Assembly: GCA_965230495.1 (NCBI GenBank)
Contig: CBDDLC010000002.1
Span: 186,001 to 250,000 of the forward strand
Direction: 5' to 3'
DNA: 64,000 nucleotides
DNA from: JACJYM01 sp965230495
GTDB taxonomy: Bacteria; Bacteroidota; Bacteroidia; Chitinophagales; Saprospiraceae
A program made the position numbers and the translations under genes. A model generated the notes under the pieces. The model saw only the letters and a program-made list of their open reading frames with translations. It searched no databases and was not told the origin of the DNA. Numbering within the stretch: the first letter of the stretch is position 1; every line of letters begins with the position of its first letter. Of this stretch, positions 7,497-17,167 are shown in pieces.

Positions 7497-8015
7497 GTGA
7501 AAAGAAGGCAGAATCCTACGGACAGATTTCTCTTAAGCAGGTATAGAGAAGGGGAGACATCGATACTGCCTATATTGGTAAAACGTTATCACAAATCCTT
7601 TTGTGAAAAAGCTTTTTGGGTAACAAAGGACAAAGAAATGTCCAAAGATATTGCCCAAGAATGTTGGTTTACAATAATTAATAACCTGCATGCTCTTAAT
7701 AACTTAGATAGCTTTGAAAGTTGGGCTTATCGGATTGTTTATACTAAGTCCATAGACTCTTTGAAAAGGAAAAACCAAACCACCAATAATTTAAGAGCTA
7801 TTGGAAATATGGAACTAAAAGAAGAAACAACTAGGTACGAGAATAATTCAATACTAAAAGCATTGAAGAGAGCTATTGGGAAGTTGTCAAAAGAGAAGCA
7901 AGATGTTATAAGATTATTTTATTTGGAAGAATATTCTATTCTGGAAATAAGTGATTTTTTATGTATTCCCAAAGGAACCGTAAAATCTAGATTGTTTAAA
8001 GCAAGAGAAAAATAG
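7497..8015 (+). CDS. ECF-type RNA polymerase sigma factor
   Basis: This is a 172-residue sigma-70 family protein. Region 2 is seen around residues 45-95 (DIAQECWFTIINNLHAL, then FESWAYRIVYTKSIDSLKRK). Region 4 is at about 122-172 (IGKLSKEKQDVIRLFYLEEY, then ISDFLCIPKGTVKSRLFKAR). Length and two-region structure mark an extracytoplasmic function sigma factor. The start is GTG at 7497; no ATG lies before region 2 without losing conserved sequence. The next gene, 25 bases downstream, is a DUF6768 membrane protein, a frequent companion of such sigma factors in Bacteroidota that may act in control of its activity. The regulon is unknown. Confidence 0.88.
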   Translation: MKRRQNPTDRFLLSRYREGETSILPILVKRYHKSFCEKAFWVTKDKEMSKDIAQECWFTIINNLHALNNLDSFESWAYRIVYTKSIDSLKRKNQTTNNLRAIGNMELKEETTRYENNSILKALKRAIGKLSKEKQDVIRLFYLEEYSILEISDFLCIPKGTVKSRLFKAREK

Positions 8016-8040
8016 AAGTCAATATTGAAAAAAAATAATT

Positions 8041-8427
8041 ATGAAGAATAAAATGGAAGAAATAGATCGATTGATTAAAGACACTTTGTCCAGAGAAGAG
8101 GCAGAATTCTATGATTCTTTGGAAGAACAGAATTTATTTGATATGCTAATGGGGCTTTTTAAGGGAAAAAATGCCTGGTTACTTGTTATTACTAACATTA
8201 TGACATTTGTCTTTTTGGCTCTATTTGTATATAGTTGTGTTCAATTCTTTAATGTTGAGTCGACTGAAGAATTGGTCAAATGGGGATTTGGAGGTTTACT
8301 CTTTATTCTTTGTGTAAGTATGCTCAAGATATATGCGTGGATGCAAATGGACAAAAAAGCATTACTTCGCGAAATGAAAAGGTTAGAACTTCTTGTTATG
8401 TCATTATCAGGCAAATTAGGTGATTAG
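8041..8427 (+). CDS. DUF6768 family membrane protein
   Basis: The 128-residue protein has a cytoplasmic N terminus (EEIDRLIKDTLSREEAEFYD), two membrane segments (about residues 45-65 and 78-96, the second following VKWGFGG), and a basic, helical C terminus (MDKKALLREMKRLELLVMSL). The EEAEFYDSLEEQ and LREMKRLEL motifs match the DUF6768 family as I know it. It lies directly after the ECF sigma factor gene in the same orientation. An anti-sigma or sensor role is inferred only from this pairing. It lacks the usual zinc anti-sigma motif HxxxCxxC. Confidence 0.72.
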   Translation: MKNKMEEIDRLIKDTLSREEAEFYDSLEEQNLFDMLMGLFKGKNAWLLVITNIMTFVFLALFVYSCVQFFNVESTEELVKWGFGGLLFILCVSMLKIYAWMQMDKKALLREMKRLELLVMSLSGKLGD

Positions 8428-8658
8428 TTAGATTAAATCTGATGCTCTGTTTTCTGACAAGGAAAAAGAGTTTCCTTTAGTCCAATAGAGAGCTGTATTT
8501 AAAAACAGAATCTTAATGGACAAATTGTGGGCATATTTTTCGATTTTTGTGTTTTACTAATTTAGATAGATGATACGAGCAAGCGAAAAAACCTTTTAAC
8601 ACAAGGGAAATGATTATTTGCGAGTTCCATCTGACCGTAAAAATATAAGAATAAACAG

Positions 8659-9927
8659 ATGAATATTCTACTTATTGGTTCTGGAGGCAGGGAGCATGCG
8701 ATGGCAGCATCGTTAGCAGAAAGCCCTCTTTGCACTCAACTGTATACTGCTACTGGTAACCCCGGGACAAAAATGTTAGGGACGAATTTGAATATTTCTC
8801 AGAATGAGCACCAACAGTTAGTTGACTTTTGTAGAGGAAACAATATAGAAATGGTTGTAGTGGGCCCTGAAATACCATTAGCAGATGGTATAAGGGATTA
8901 TTTCGATAGTCATGGCCCTGAGGATCTAATTTTTGTGGGACCCGATGCTCAAGGGGCTCGTTTAGAGTCTAGTAAGTCGTTTGCCAAAGAATTTATGTCT
9001 AAACATAATATACCTACAGCAGGCTACATAGAAATAAGAAAAGAAAACCTTACCGAAGGAATAGATTATATCCGATCTGAAAATGGACCATATGTTCTAA
9101 AGGCAGATGGTTTGGCAGCTGGAAAGGGGGTACTTATAATTGAAGATGCGGAAGAAGCTGTTGGAGAACTCGAAAATATGATCGGAGGGAAGTTTGGAAC
9201 AGCTTCACATTGTGTAGTTATAGAACAGTTTTTAAAAGGTATTGAATTTTCGGTATTTGCTTTAACGGACGGAGACAACTACGTAATACTACCGGAAGCA
9301 AAGGATTATAAAAGAATAGGAGAGAATGACAAAGGGCTAAATACTGGTGGAATGGGGGCCGTATCTCCAGTTCCTTTTTACGATGAGGTGTTGAAGGAAA
9401 AAGTCCTAAATCGAATTGTTAAACCGACAGTCAAGGGACTTAAATCTGATGGCATAACATATCAGGGGTTTATTTTCTTCGGGTTGATATTAGTAGGTGA
9501 CGAACCTTTTGTAATCGAATATAATTGCCGTATGGGAGATCCTGAAACAGAAGTAGTATTTCCGAGAATAAAATCTGATATGGTACGTGCATTTCAGTTG
9601 ATGAACGAAGGAGGCTTGGATCAATATGATATGGTGATAAAGGATAATACAGCAGTAACGGTGATGATGGTTTCTGGTGGATATCCTGAAACATACGAAA
9701 AGGGGAAGGAAATCAAAGGTCTTGAAGACGTTAATGATAGTCTTGTTTTTCACGCAGGAACAAAGGAGATCAATGGCAAGCTAGTTACGAATGGAGGAAG
9801 GGTATTGGCTCTTACATCATTTGGTGAAGACATTCAGTCTTGTGTAAATAGAAGCTTAGCCAATGCTGAGAAAATATCATTTGAGGGTAAGTATTATCGT
9901 AAGGATATAGGAAAGGATTTGATGTGA
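8659..9927 (+). CDS. purD: Phosphoribosylamine-glycine ligase
   Basis: PurD joins phosphoribosylamine and glycine with ATP in the second step of purine synthesis. The 422-residue length is normal. The N-terminal GSGGREHAMA motif (residues 7-16), the ATP-grasp segment with YVLKADGLAAGKGV, and the metal-binding IEYNCRMGDPETEVV block are all present. The start ATG follows a 230-base gap in which I find no recognisable riboswitch or RNA. Its TGA stop overlaps the GTG start of the murF-alr fusion gene, so the two are probably co-translated although their pathways are unrelated. Confidence 0.97.
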   Translation: MNILLIGSGGREHAMAASLAESPLCTQLYTATGNPGTKMLGTNLNISQNEHQQLVDFCRGNNIEMVVVGPEIPLADGIRDYFDSHGPEDLIFVGPDAQGARLESSKSFAKEFMSKHNIPTAGYIEIRKENLTEGIDYIRSENGPYVLKADGLAAGKGVLIIEDAEEAVGELENMIGGKFGTASHCVVIEQFLKGIEFSVFALTDGDNYVILPEAKDYKRIGENDKGLNTGGMGAVSPVPFYDEVLKEKVLNRIVKPTVKGLKSDGITYQGFIFFGLILVGDEPFVIEYNCRMGDPETEVVFPRIKSDMVRAFQLMNEGGLDQYDMVIKDNTAVTVMMVSGGYPETYEKGKEIKGLEDVNDSLVFHAGTKEINGKLVTNGGRVLALTSFGEDIQSCVNRSLANAEKISFEGKYYRKDIGKDLM

Positions 9928-12386
9928 TAAAAACATCAGAAATATCAACAATTATTCATGCTCGTATTCTAGGATCAATACCTGATGATTTTGTAGTTAA
10001 TAAGCTTGTTATAGATAGTCGATCTTTAATAGTGGGAGGCAAAGATGTCTTTATTGCTTTTTTAGGACATATTCATGATGGGCATGATTTTTTAGAAGAA
10101 ATATTTGATAGAGGAATCCGTCATTTCATAGTAAGCAAAGTTCCAGAGAAAATATTGGAAGGAGCTACCTATTGGTTGGTAGGAAATACCGTTTCAGCAT
10201 TACAATTATTAGCCAAAGAGAAACTTAATAGATCTAACCTTAAAGAGATTGTGGCTATCACGGGAAGTAATGGTAAAACGGTGGTTAAGGAATGGTTGAC
10301 ACAGATACTTCAATCCAAATATCATGTGGTAAAATCTCCCAAAAGTTATAACTCTCAAATTGGAGTCCCTCTCTCAGCTTGGGAAGTTAATGACAATCAT
10401 GAAATAGCAATCTTTGAAGCAGGTATTTCACAAGTGGGGGAGATGGATAATTTGTTTGACATTCTTCAACCCTCTATTGGCATATTTACTCATTTAGGAG
10501 ATGCACATAATCAGGGATTTTTTAATAAAGAAGAAAAGATTAGGGAAAAGATAAGACTCTACCAATCTTGTAAAGTCATCATACTTGATAATGAGGAGAG
10601 AGATGTGGTTCGTATATTGAAAAAAACTTACCCTGATAAAGAAATTATCAATTGGCATTCCGGTATAGAATATGGATCGTTTTCGATAAAGAATATCGGT
10701 ATAGGCGAGAAAAATACATCGATAAGTATTTCTAAGAACCGAAGTTTACATCATGTTATTTTATCTTTTATTGAAAAGTCGAGTGTCCAGAATGCTATAA
10801 ATTGTATTGTTTGTTCTTTGTATTTGGGAATGGATATTGATAGGTTGGAGGACGGTTTGTCAAATTTGCAAAGGCTCCAATTTCGTCTAGAAGTTCAAGA
10901 AGGTTTGTATGATTCGGTCATTATTAATGATACTTACAACGCGGACATTACTTCGTTGGAATATGCCTTGAAATTTATGAACCAACAAGGAGATAGTAGC
11001 GAGAAGATGGTGTTTATTACTGAATTTGACGAACTTGGGATGAAGGAAGATGAGGTGGTAAAGAAAATTGCTGACCTTCTGAACAAATCTGGTATTTCTA
11101 TTTGTGTGGCCGTTGGTAAATCTTTAGAGAAATTGGAAAAATACTTTTTGGGCAAGTACATTTTTTTTTCGAATGTAGATAGTCTTATTAAAGGTTTTGA
11201 TATGCAGCTGATATACCAAAGGACAATTTTGGTAAAGTCGGCAAGAAGGTTTAAAATGGAGAGATGGGTAGATAGATTAAGTAAGGCTTTCCACTCAGCA
11301 ACGTTAGAAGTAGATCTTGATATTATCTCTAATAATCTAAGCTATTATGCGAGTAAACTTGGTTCTGATACTAAAATAATGGGGGTAATTAAGGCGTCAG
11401 GGTATGGTAGTGGAGCATCGGTAGTGGCAAAATTATTGGAATATAGAAAGTTGGAATATTTGGCAGTGGCCAATATCGATGAAGGAATCCAATTACGAAA
11501 TACAAATATTCAGCTGCCCATTCTTATTTTGAATCCGGGACTGGGTAACATCCCACAACTTACTAAATATAGACTTGAGCCTGAGATTTATGGTTTTGAG
11601 CAGCTGGAGGAAATAAAACATTTTAGCCAACACATAGAGAGCCCATTAGGTATTCATATAAAAATAGATACTGGAATGCATCGCTTAGGCTTTTTATCGT
11701 CTGACGTCGATGAATTGATTTCTCAACTTACAAATCTCGAGAAGGTAAAGGTTAAGTCCATTTTTACTCATTTGGCTGCTTCAGATGATCAAAGACATGA
11801 TGAATATAGCCTCGAACAATTACACATTTTCGATACTATTTTTAAAAAGTTTTGTGACAGTTTGGGGTATTATCCTTTAAAACATGCCTTGAACACTTCA
11901 GGAATTCAAAGGTTTCCACAATATAAATTTGATATGGTTCGAATAGGTTTGGGTTTATATGGTGTAAATGAAGAATTAGTCGCTAAGAACAAACTCGTTC
12001 TGGCACATGAGCTGACCGCAAGTGTAATTCAAACCAAAAATTTGAAGAAAGGAGATACAATTGGATATGGTCGCAAGGGTATAATGCAAAAAGATGGAAG
12101 AATAGCAATTGTAAATATAGGTTATGCCGATGGCCTGATGAGAAATAGTGGTGATGGCAAATATGAGTTTATGATCCGGGGGCATAAAGCACAAATCATA
12201 GGTAATATATGTATGGACAGTACGATGATAGACATTTCTAATATAGAATCAGTGAATATTGGAAGTAGAGTGACTATATTTGGAAAAGAGGGCGGTATAT
12301 TTAAACTAGCTAAAATAAACAATACCATTCCTTATGAGATAATAAGTCGTATTTCATCAAGAGTAAAAAGGATATATGCTGAATAA
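9924..12386 (+). CDS. murF-alr: Bifunctional MurF-alanine racemase fusion
   Basis: This 820-residue cytoplasmic enzyme makes D-alanine and adds D-Ala-D-Ala to UDP-MurNAc-tripeptide for peptidoglycan. The MurF part spans residues 1 to about 450: the P-loop GSNGKT is at 114-119, followed by the NSQIGVPLSAWE segment and a NDTYNA motif. The alanine racemase part follows (HSATLEVDLDII near 457-468), with Lys490 in MGVIKASGYG as the PLP Schiff-base lysine and Tyr715 in IGYGRKG as the opposing catalytic base. A MurF-Alr fusion is known in Bacteroidota. The GTG start overlaps the purD stop as GTGA, and the end overlaps the CotH gene by 11 bases. Confidence 0.95.
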   Translation: MIKTSEISTIIHARILGSIPDDFVVNKLVIDSRSLIVGGKDVFIAFLGHIHDGHDFLEEIFDRGIRHFIVSKVPEKILEGATYWLVGNTVSALQLLAKEKLNRSNLKEIVAITGSNGKTVVKEWLTQILQSKYHVVKSPKSYNSQIGVPLSAWEVNDNHEIAIFEAGISQVGEMDNLFDILQPSIGIFTHLGDAHNQGFFNKEEKIREKIRLYQSCKVIILDNEERDVVRILKKTYPDKEIINWHSGIEYGSFSIKNIGIGEKNTSISISKNRSLHHVILSFIEKSSVQNAINCIVCSLYLGMDIDRLEDGLSNLQRLQFRLEVQEGLYDSVIINDTYNADITSLEYALKFMNQQGDSSEKMVFITEFDELGMKEDEVVKKIADLLNKSGISICVAVGKSLEKLEKYFLGKYIFFSNVDSLIKGFDMQLIYQRTILVKSARRFKMERWVDRLSKAFHSATLEVDLDIISNNLSYYASKLGSDTKIMGVIKASGYGSGASVVAKLLEYRKLEYLAVANIDEGIQLRNTNIQLPILILNPGLGNIPQLTKYRLEPEIYGFEQLEEIKHFSQHIESPLGIHIKIDTGMHRLGFLSSDVDELISQLTNLEKVKVKSIFTHLAASDDQRHDEYSLEQLHIFDTIFKKFCDSLGYYPLKHALNTSGIQRFPQYKFDMVRIGLGLYGVNEELVAKNKLVLAHELTASVIQTKNLKKGDTIGYGRKGIMQKDGRIAIVNIGYADGLMRNSGDGKYEFMIRGHKAQIIGNICMDSTMIDISNIESVNIGSRVTIFGKEGGIFKLAKINNTIPYEIISRISSRVKRIYAE

Positions 12387-14661
12387 ATATTCAAATAATA
12401 GGAGTAAATTACTAAAATTTTTCTTCGGGATATATTGTTTATTTATTTTAATGTGTAACCTGAATTCTCAGAAAGCCTTTCCGGATAATGGTAGGGTTTT
12501 TAATAATAGTGAAGTCCCAAGAATAGATATCCAGATGGATCAGGATGATTTGGATATGATGCTTGAGCAGGAAAACTGGTTCAAGGATGATTTATACCAA
12601 GCACAGTTTAAATGGATAGATGAGGAGGGAGAGCGGGTTTTGGATAACGTAGGAATTAGATTGCGTGGGAATACCAGTAGATCATCCGGTAAAAAATCTT
12701 TTAAGATCAAATTTAAAGCTTTTGATGGGGAAGAATTCTATGGTTTATCCGATCTTAACCTGAATGGAGAGCATAATGATCCTTCAATTGTACGTGCTAA
12801 TCTGGCTTTTGATCTATTTGCAAAAGCTTCGGTGATAAGCCCAAGGACAAATTTAGTAGAGTTATACATTAACAATGAATTTAGAGGTGTTTATGCCAAT
12901 ATAGAACATATTGATAAGGATTTTCTTAACGAAAGATTCAATGACCCTTCTGGTAATTTATACAAAATGTATTACGGATGTGATCTCAGTTATCGTGGAG
13001 AAGATTCTGAAGAATATAAATACTCATTAAATGGAAGAGATAGAGTCTATGAGTTGAAGACCAATATAGAAGAAGATAATTACAATAGTTTAGCAAGTTT
13101 TATATCTATACTTAATGATCCTACAGATCCCGAATTTCAATGCAAACTGGAGAAAGTATTTGATGTTCATTCTTATTTAAGAGCTATGGCCATGGAAGTT
13201 ATTATTGGCCATTGGGACAATCCTACTTTTAACAAGAACAACGGATACTTATATGATGATCCCGAAAGTGGAAAATTTTTATACATACCATTTGATGTTG
13301 ACAATACTTTTGGAATTGATTGGTTTGGAATTGATTGGACAACCAGAGATTGTTACAACTGGGCGGCTACTTGGGAGGAGAGACCTCTTTACGAAAATAT
13401 TATTGCCATAGACGAATATAGGGACTGGTATAGTGAATATTTATATCGCTTCAATAATCAATTTTTGAAAGACTTTGATGAGGAAGCTTATGATTATAGA
13501 GATAGAATATCTCATTTGGTTCAGCAGGATGACTATTATTCTGCTAGTTATGGATTCACTCACCAAGACTTTTTAAATTCTTTTGATGACGTAGTAGCAG
13601 CCAATCATGTAAAGAATTCCCTCATAGGATATGTATCTCAAAGAAGTATCTTTTTAGATCAAAATATTCAAATAAGTCAGACAACTCCTTGGATAGCAAA
13701 TGTAGGAGAATTACCAAAAGATGACGAGTTGAAGATTACATGTCAGCTTTTAGCCGAAAGTATTCAAAATTTAACCTTGAACTATCAATCTGATAATGGA
13801 GATTGGATAGAAAAAAATTGTTCCTTAGTACAAACAAAAGGAGACACGAGTTTCTTTGAAGTGGTAGTGGAAATAGAAAATACACAAACGATCAAGTACT
13901 TTCTTAGTGTTGTAAGTGAAGATATCGAACTTACTCGTTGGCCCAGATGTGATAGTGAATTTTTGTTGACCTATTCGTCTGATAAACAACACGTAGTGGT
14001 TATTAATGAGTGGATGTCTTCCAATAGCAATTCTTATGCTGATGAGAAAGGAGAATTCGATGACTGGATTGAAATTTATAATGCGGGTGATGAAGAGGTA
14101 GATTTACAGAGATATTATTTGACTGATAACTTATCCATTCCTGAAAAATGGAAAATGCCCTCATATAATTTGCTTCCAGATCGATATTTGATTGTTTGGG
14201 CAGATAGAGATGAAGAGCAAGGAGAGTTTCATGCCAATTTTAAATTGGATAAAGGAGGTGAGCAAATTGGTCTCTTTTGGAAAGAGAATGATGTCTTCCA
14301 TACGGTAGATACTGTTAGTTATCAACAGATGGATATGGACAAAACCAAGGGAAGATATCCAAATGGAATAGGAGAATTTATAGATTTGAGTGTTCCAACA
14401 CCAGGAAGTAATAATACTGGGCTTTCAGATACAGGAGAAGAAATCTTGATTTCCAGAAATATGTTTCCTAACCCAACAAATGGGAGGATATTCATCAATG
14501 ATTTGAAGGAAGTGAAAAGAATAGAGGTTTATTCATCGGAAGGGAAAAAAGTGCTGAGTATCTTGTTGGACAATGCTAAACAGATAGATTTAAGTCCGTT
14601 GCCGTCAGGTCTATATTATTTGAAAACTAATGTAGCAAATATCCCAATTGTTAAGCTCTAA
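12376..14661 (+). CDS. CotH-family, lamin-tail-domain T9SS cargo
   Basis: The 761-residue protein has an N-terminal signal anchor (KLLKFFFGIYCLFILMCNLN), then a CotH kinase-like domain over about residues 40-430 with RLRGNTSRSSGKKSFKIKF near 92-110 and VDNTFGIDW near 309-317. A lamin tail domain follows at about 540-660 (VVINEWMSSNS, then DWIEIYNAGDEEVDL). The end is a type A T9SS sorting domain (MFPNPTNGRIFIND, then VYSSEGKKVL and LPSGLYYLK). CotH of Bacillus is an atypical protein kinase; extracellular homologues in Bacteroidota are not well characterised. It begins inside the last 11 bases of murF-alr and is followed eight bases later by a methyltransferase gene. Confidence 0.88.
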   Translation: MLNKYSNNRSKLLKFFFGIYCLFILMCNLNSQKAFPDNGRVFNNSEVPRIDIQMDQDDLDMMLEQENWFKDDLYQAQFKWIDEEGERVLDNVGIRLRGNTSRSSGKKSFKIKFKAFDGEEFYGLSDLNLNGEHNDPSIVRANLAFDLFAKASVISPRTNLVELYINNEFRGVYANIEHIDKDFLNERFNDPSGNLYKMYYGCDLSYRGEDSEEYKYSLNGRDRVYELKTNIEEDNYNSLASFISILNDPTDPEFQCKLEKVFDVHSYLRAMAMEVIIGHWDNPTFNKNNGYLYDDPESGKFLYIPFDVDNTFGIDWFGIDWTTRDCYNWAATWEERPLYENIIAIDEYRDWYSEYLYRFNNQFLKDFDEEAYDYRDRISHLVQQDDYYSASYGFTHQDFLNSFDDVVAANHVKNSLIGYVSQRSIFLDQNIQISQTTPWIANVGELPKDDELKITCQLLAESIQNLTLNYQSDNGDWIEKNCSLVQTKGDTSFFEVVVEIENTQTIKYFLSVVSEDIELTRWPRCDSEFLLTYSSDKQHVVVINEWMSSNSNSYADEKGEFDDWIEIYNAGDEEVDLQRYYLTDNLSIPEKWKMPSYNLLPDRYLIVWADRDEEQGEFHANFKLDKGGEQIGLFWKENDVFHTVDTVSYQQMDMDKTKGRYPNGIGEFIDLSVPTPGSNNTGLSDTGEEILISRNMFPNPTNGRIFINDLKEVKRIEVYSSEGKKVLSILLDNAKQIDLSPLPSGLYYLKTNVANIPIVKL

Positions 14662-14669
14662 TCTCGATT

Positions 14670-15344
14670 ATGAAACCTCATTGGTGGACATATATTAGAA
14701 GTTTTGTTCAGGAAGTGGTGATCGAACGCACCAGTTCACCACACAACGAATTACTGGAAATTAATTTGGTATCTGGAAGGTATCAATTGTGTACAAAAGA
14801 AGCGATCTATTCTTATGCCGATAAATATGATAATTTTCGTTTGTCATTCAAGCAAATGAAATCCAAGAATTTTGATTTTGAAAACGTTCTTTTGTTGGGT
14901 TTTGGTTTAGGCAGCGTACCCTTTATGTTAGAAAAAATATTTGATAAGAGTTGCAGATACACCGGAGTAGAGATAGATGAAGAAGTTATTCGATTGGCAA
15001 GTAAGTATGTCATAGGAGATCTAAAATCCGACATTGACCTGATCACAGCGGATGCGTTATCCTTTGTAGCTATTGATCAGAATAAGTATGATCTGATTAT
15101 AATGGATGTTTTTCAGAGCGATAAAATCCCGAAAGCCTTCGAACAACAAGAGTTTTTATTAAATATTAAAGACCTCTTGGTTAACGAAGGTGTTTTTTTG
15201 TATAATCGGTTGGCATACACCGAAGAAGATCGAATACATTCCCAAGGGTTCTACGACAAAGCTTTCCGGAAAGTATTTCCCGAAGCATATTTGCATGAGG
15301 TTAAAGGAAATTATATGCTAGCCAATAAAAACGTCTTCAATTGA
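14670..15344 (+). CDS. Spermidine synthase-like SAM-dependent enzyme
   Basis: The 224-residue protein has a Rossmann-type methyltransferase core: LLLGFGLGSVPFML (motif I, near residues 74-87), the acidic GVEIDEEVIRLA (motif II, near 97-108), then DLITADAL and YDLIIMDVF. The arrangement resembles the spermidine synthase superfamily, but the aminopropyl-acceptor region is short and no clear polyamine-binding signature is seen. It is better called a methyltransferase-like protein of that superfamily. It follows the CotH cargo gene by eight bases in the same orientation and converges on the TPR gene at 15359. Confidence 0.75.
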   Translation: MKPHWWTYIRSFVQEVVIERTSSPHNELLEINLVSGRYQLCTKEAIYSYADKYDNFRLSFKQMKSKNFDFENVLLLGFGLGSVPFMLEKIFDKSCRYTGVEIDEEVIRLASKYVIGDLKSDIDLITADALSFVAIDQNKYDLIIMDVFQSDKIPKAFEQQEFLLNIKDLLVNEGVFLYNRLAYTEEDRIHSQGFYDKAFRKVFPEAYLHEVKGNYMLANKNVFN

Positions 15345-15358
15345 CACTTTTCGGCAGA

Positions 15359-15973
15359 TTATCTCATTTTAGGTCTTCTTCTTTTACTTCCTCTGCCTTG
15401 CATCATCTGCATTCCTTGTTTACCCATAGCTCGAGCTGTTTTGGCTTGACCTCTATTTTGATAAGCTTTGCCGAATTGATCGGCTTGCTCCTTGAGAGTA
15501 GGTTCAGTTATGTTTAACTTCTTGAGATCTTTTATATATTTTCCTGCTCCCGTCCAGTTATTCCTTTGGGCATGAATGTTAGCTAATTGAAGTAGCACCA
15601 TACCTTTTTCGTTATCAGAAGGCAACTTAAGTGCCAGGGCTTGATTGAAATAACCTTCGGCTACTTTATTATCTTTCTTTTGTGCGGCCAGTGAACCTTT
15701 CATTATAAAGTAGAATGCTCTGTTCGTCACGTATAGTAGTTTAGGACTTAGAGTAAGATTAAGTCTTTTCTCTGCTCCTTCAAAATCCATTGACTGTAGC
15801 ATTTCACCTGCACTTTGAACAGTCCCTAATAAAAAGTAACTGATCAATAAAATGATTCCAATAAGGATAAGAATCCATGAATAACCTAAACCATAAATCA
15901 TTGACAAAATAATACCGCCACCTAGACATAAGGCTATTAATACAAATTTCAGGTATATATTTATTTTAAACAT
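15359..15973 (-). CDS. TPR-containing small membrane protein
   Basis: The 204-residue protein opens with two adjacent membrane segments (residues about 8-26 and 30-50, ILILIGIILLISYFLLG). The soluble part looks like tetratricopeptide helices (AEGYFNQALALKLPSDNEKG, then MVLLQLANIHAQRNNWTGAG), and it ends in a very basic tail KRRRPKMR rich in Gln, Met and Arg. No enzyme motif is seen. It may be a scaffold at the inner membrane, but I cannot assign a function. It lies 56 bases downstream of the DUF2480 gene in the same direction and may belong to the scpB-DUF2480 unit. Confidence 0.6.
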   Translation of the reverse strand: MFKINIYLKFVLIALCLGGGIILSMIYGLGYSWILILIGIILLISYFLLGTVQSAGEMLQSMDFEGAEKRLNLTLSPKLLYVTNRAFYFIMKGSLAAQKKDNKVAEGYFNQALALKLPSDNEKGMVLLQLANIHAQRNNWTGAGKYIKDLKKLNITEPTLKEQADQFGKAYQNRGQAKTARAMGKQGMQMMQGRGSKRRRPKMR

Positions 15974-16029
15974 CTTCTATTTTTTGTTTGCGAAATTAAT
16001 AATCGATTTAATCCTAGTATAATTTTGGA

Positions 16030-16551
16030 TTATTTTTTAATCACTCGAGGTCTCTTAGCTATTGGAACCGTGCTGCATGCTTCACCAAACATTATGCTCT
16101 GGGCTATGTCTTTTAGTCTTTCTGTTATATAGCCATAGGCTGCTGCTGGTACCGCCTTTTCACTACAACCTTTGATTACAATGCGTTTGTCCCTAAACTC
16201 TCCAGGGTCAATAGCGTTTATTATATTTTTATAATAATGGTTTAAATAATCATCTCTATGGCCAAAATAGATGTCGGAAGCAATATTTTTTAAGTAACTT
16301 GATATCAGCATATTGGCCCAGACCGGAATAATAGCATCTACACTGCATTGTATAAGAACTATTTTGCCTGAATACTCAGACCATTCCAACTCTTTAAGAG
16401 ACTGTCTGAAGTCTTTTTCTTTGAGGATTAACTCCATAAAAAGATAATCCTTAATGTCAAAAACTACGAAATCTTCTTGCGGATAGTGTTTTTCAAGATT
16501 TACGGTTATTAGACCACTATTAGCAACCCTGTTAATCAATTGACCTTCCAT
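16030..16551 (-). CDS. DUF2480 family protein
   Basis: The 173-residue soluble protein matches DUF2480, a family largely confined to Bacteroidota: LINRVANSGLITVNLEKHYP at the start, VVFDIKDYLFMELILKEKDF, VLIQCSVDAIIPVWANML in the middle and a VIKGCSEKAVPAAAYGYI block. Conserved Cys residues in QCSVDAIIP and KGCSEKAVP could bind a metal or be redox-active, which is inference. It is six bases downstream of scpB and so co-transcribed with it. The biochemical role of the family is unknown to me. Confidence 0.85.
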   Translation of the reverse strand: MEGQLINRVANSGLITVNLEKHYPQEDFVVFDIKDYLFMELILKEKDFRQSLKELEWSEYSGKIVLIQCSVDAIIPVWANMLISSYLKNIASDIYFGHRDDYLNHYYKNIINAIDPGEFRDKRIVIKGCSEKAVPAAAYGYITERLKDIAQSIMFGEACSTVPIAKRPRVIKK

Positions 16552-16557
16552 TATAAT

Positions 16558-17151
16558 TTATTCCTCTTCTTTATTAGAATGCATTTCTATAGGTATCGGT
16601 TCACCGATTATGTTGGATTCTACTTCTATGTCTTTCAGTTTTGGTAGATCGGACATATTCTTTAAACCAAAATAATCCATGAATTTTTTACTTGTCCCAT
16701 ACAATATAGGTCTCCCGGGACCATCACTCCTTCCCAGTATTTCTACTAATTCCTTATCCAATAATTTTTGAATTGTGTAGTCTGCATTTACTCCTCTTAT
16801 TTGTTCAATTTCACTTTTAGCAATGGGTTGTTTATAGGCTACGATACTCAATGTTTCTAAGGCTGTTTTCGAAAGTTTTTTCTTAGCGTCTAATTTTAAA
16901 TATTCTCCTATTACTTTGTGATATGCTCCTTTCGTCATGAACAAAAAGCCATCAGATATCTGAACTAGTTCAAAGGCGAAGAGGTTGGCACTATATTTTT
17001 TTTGGATGTTGTCCAATGTTTCTTCAATATCTTTGTCGCTTACATTCACATTAAGAGTAGAAGAAAGGACTTTCTTGATATCTTTTATTTCAATGGGGCC
17101 GTTAGCTGCAAAAACTAAGGCTTCTATATATAAACTATAGTCTGTCATCAT
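16558..17151 (-). CDS. scpB: Segregation and condensation protein B
   Basis: ScpB is the winged-helix kleisin partner of the SMC-ScpA complex that organises and segregates the chromosome. The 197-residue protein has the family layout of two winged-helix domains: YIEALVFAANGPIEIKDIKK at the start, LSKTALETLSIVAYKQPIAK in the middle, then IEQIRGVNADYTIQKLLDKE and GRSDGPGRPILYGTSKKFMD. These motifs are diagnostic. A TACCTTTG promoter element sits 16 bases upstream of the start, and DUF2480 follows after six bases. SMC and ScpA are not in the window. Confidence 0.95.
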   Translation of the reverse strand: MMTDYSLYIEALVFAANGPIEIKDIKKVLSSTLNVNVSDKDIEETLDNIQKKYSANLFAFELVQISDGFLFMTKGAYHKVIGEYLKLDAKKKLSKTALETLSIVAYKQPIAKSEIEQIRGVNADYTIQKLLDKELVEILGRSDGPGRPILYGTSKKFMDYFGLKNMSDLPKLKDIEVESNIIGEPIPIEMHSNKEEE

Positions 17152-17167
17152 TTCAAAGATTGGAAAA

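Noticed and set aside
8428..8658. Possible purine riboswitch before purD
   Set aside because: I could not find the conserved purine-aptamer loops or a terminator in this 230-base gap. Nothing nameable is seen there.
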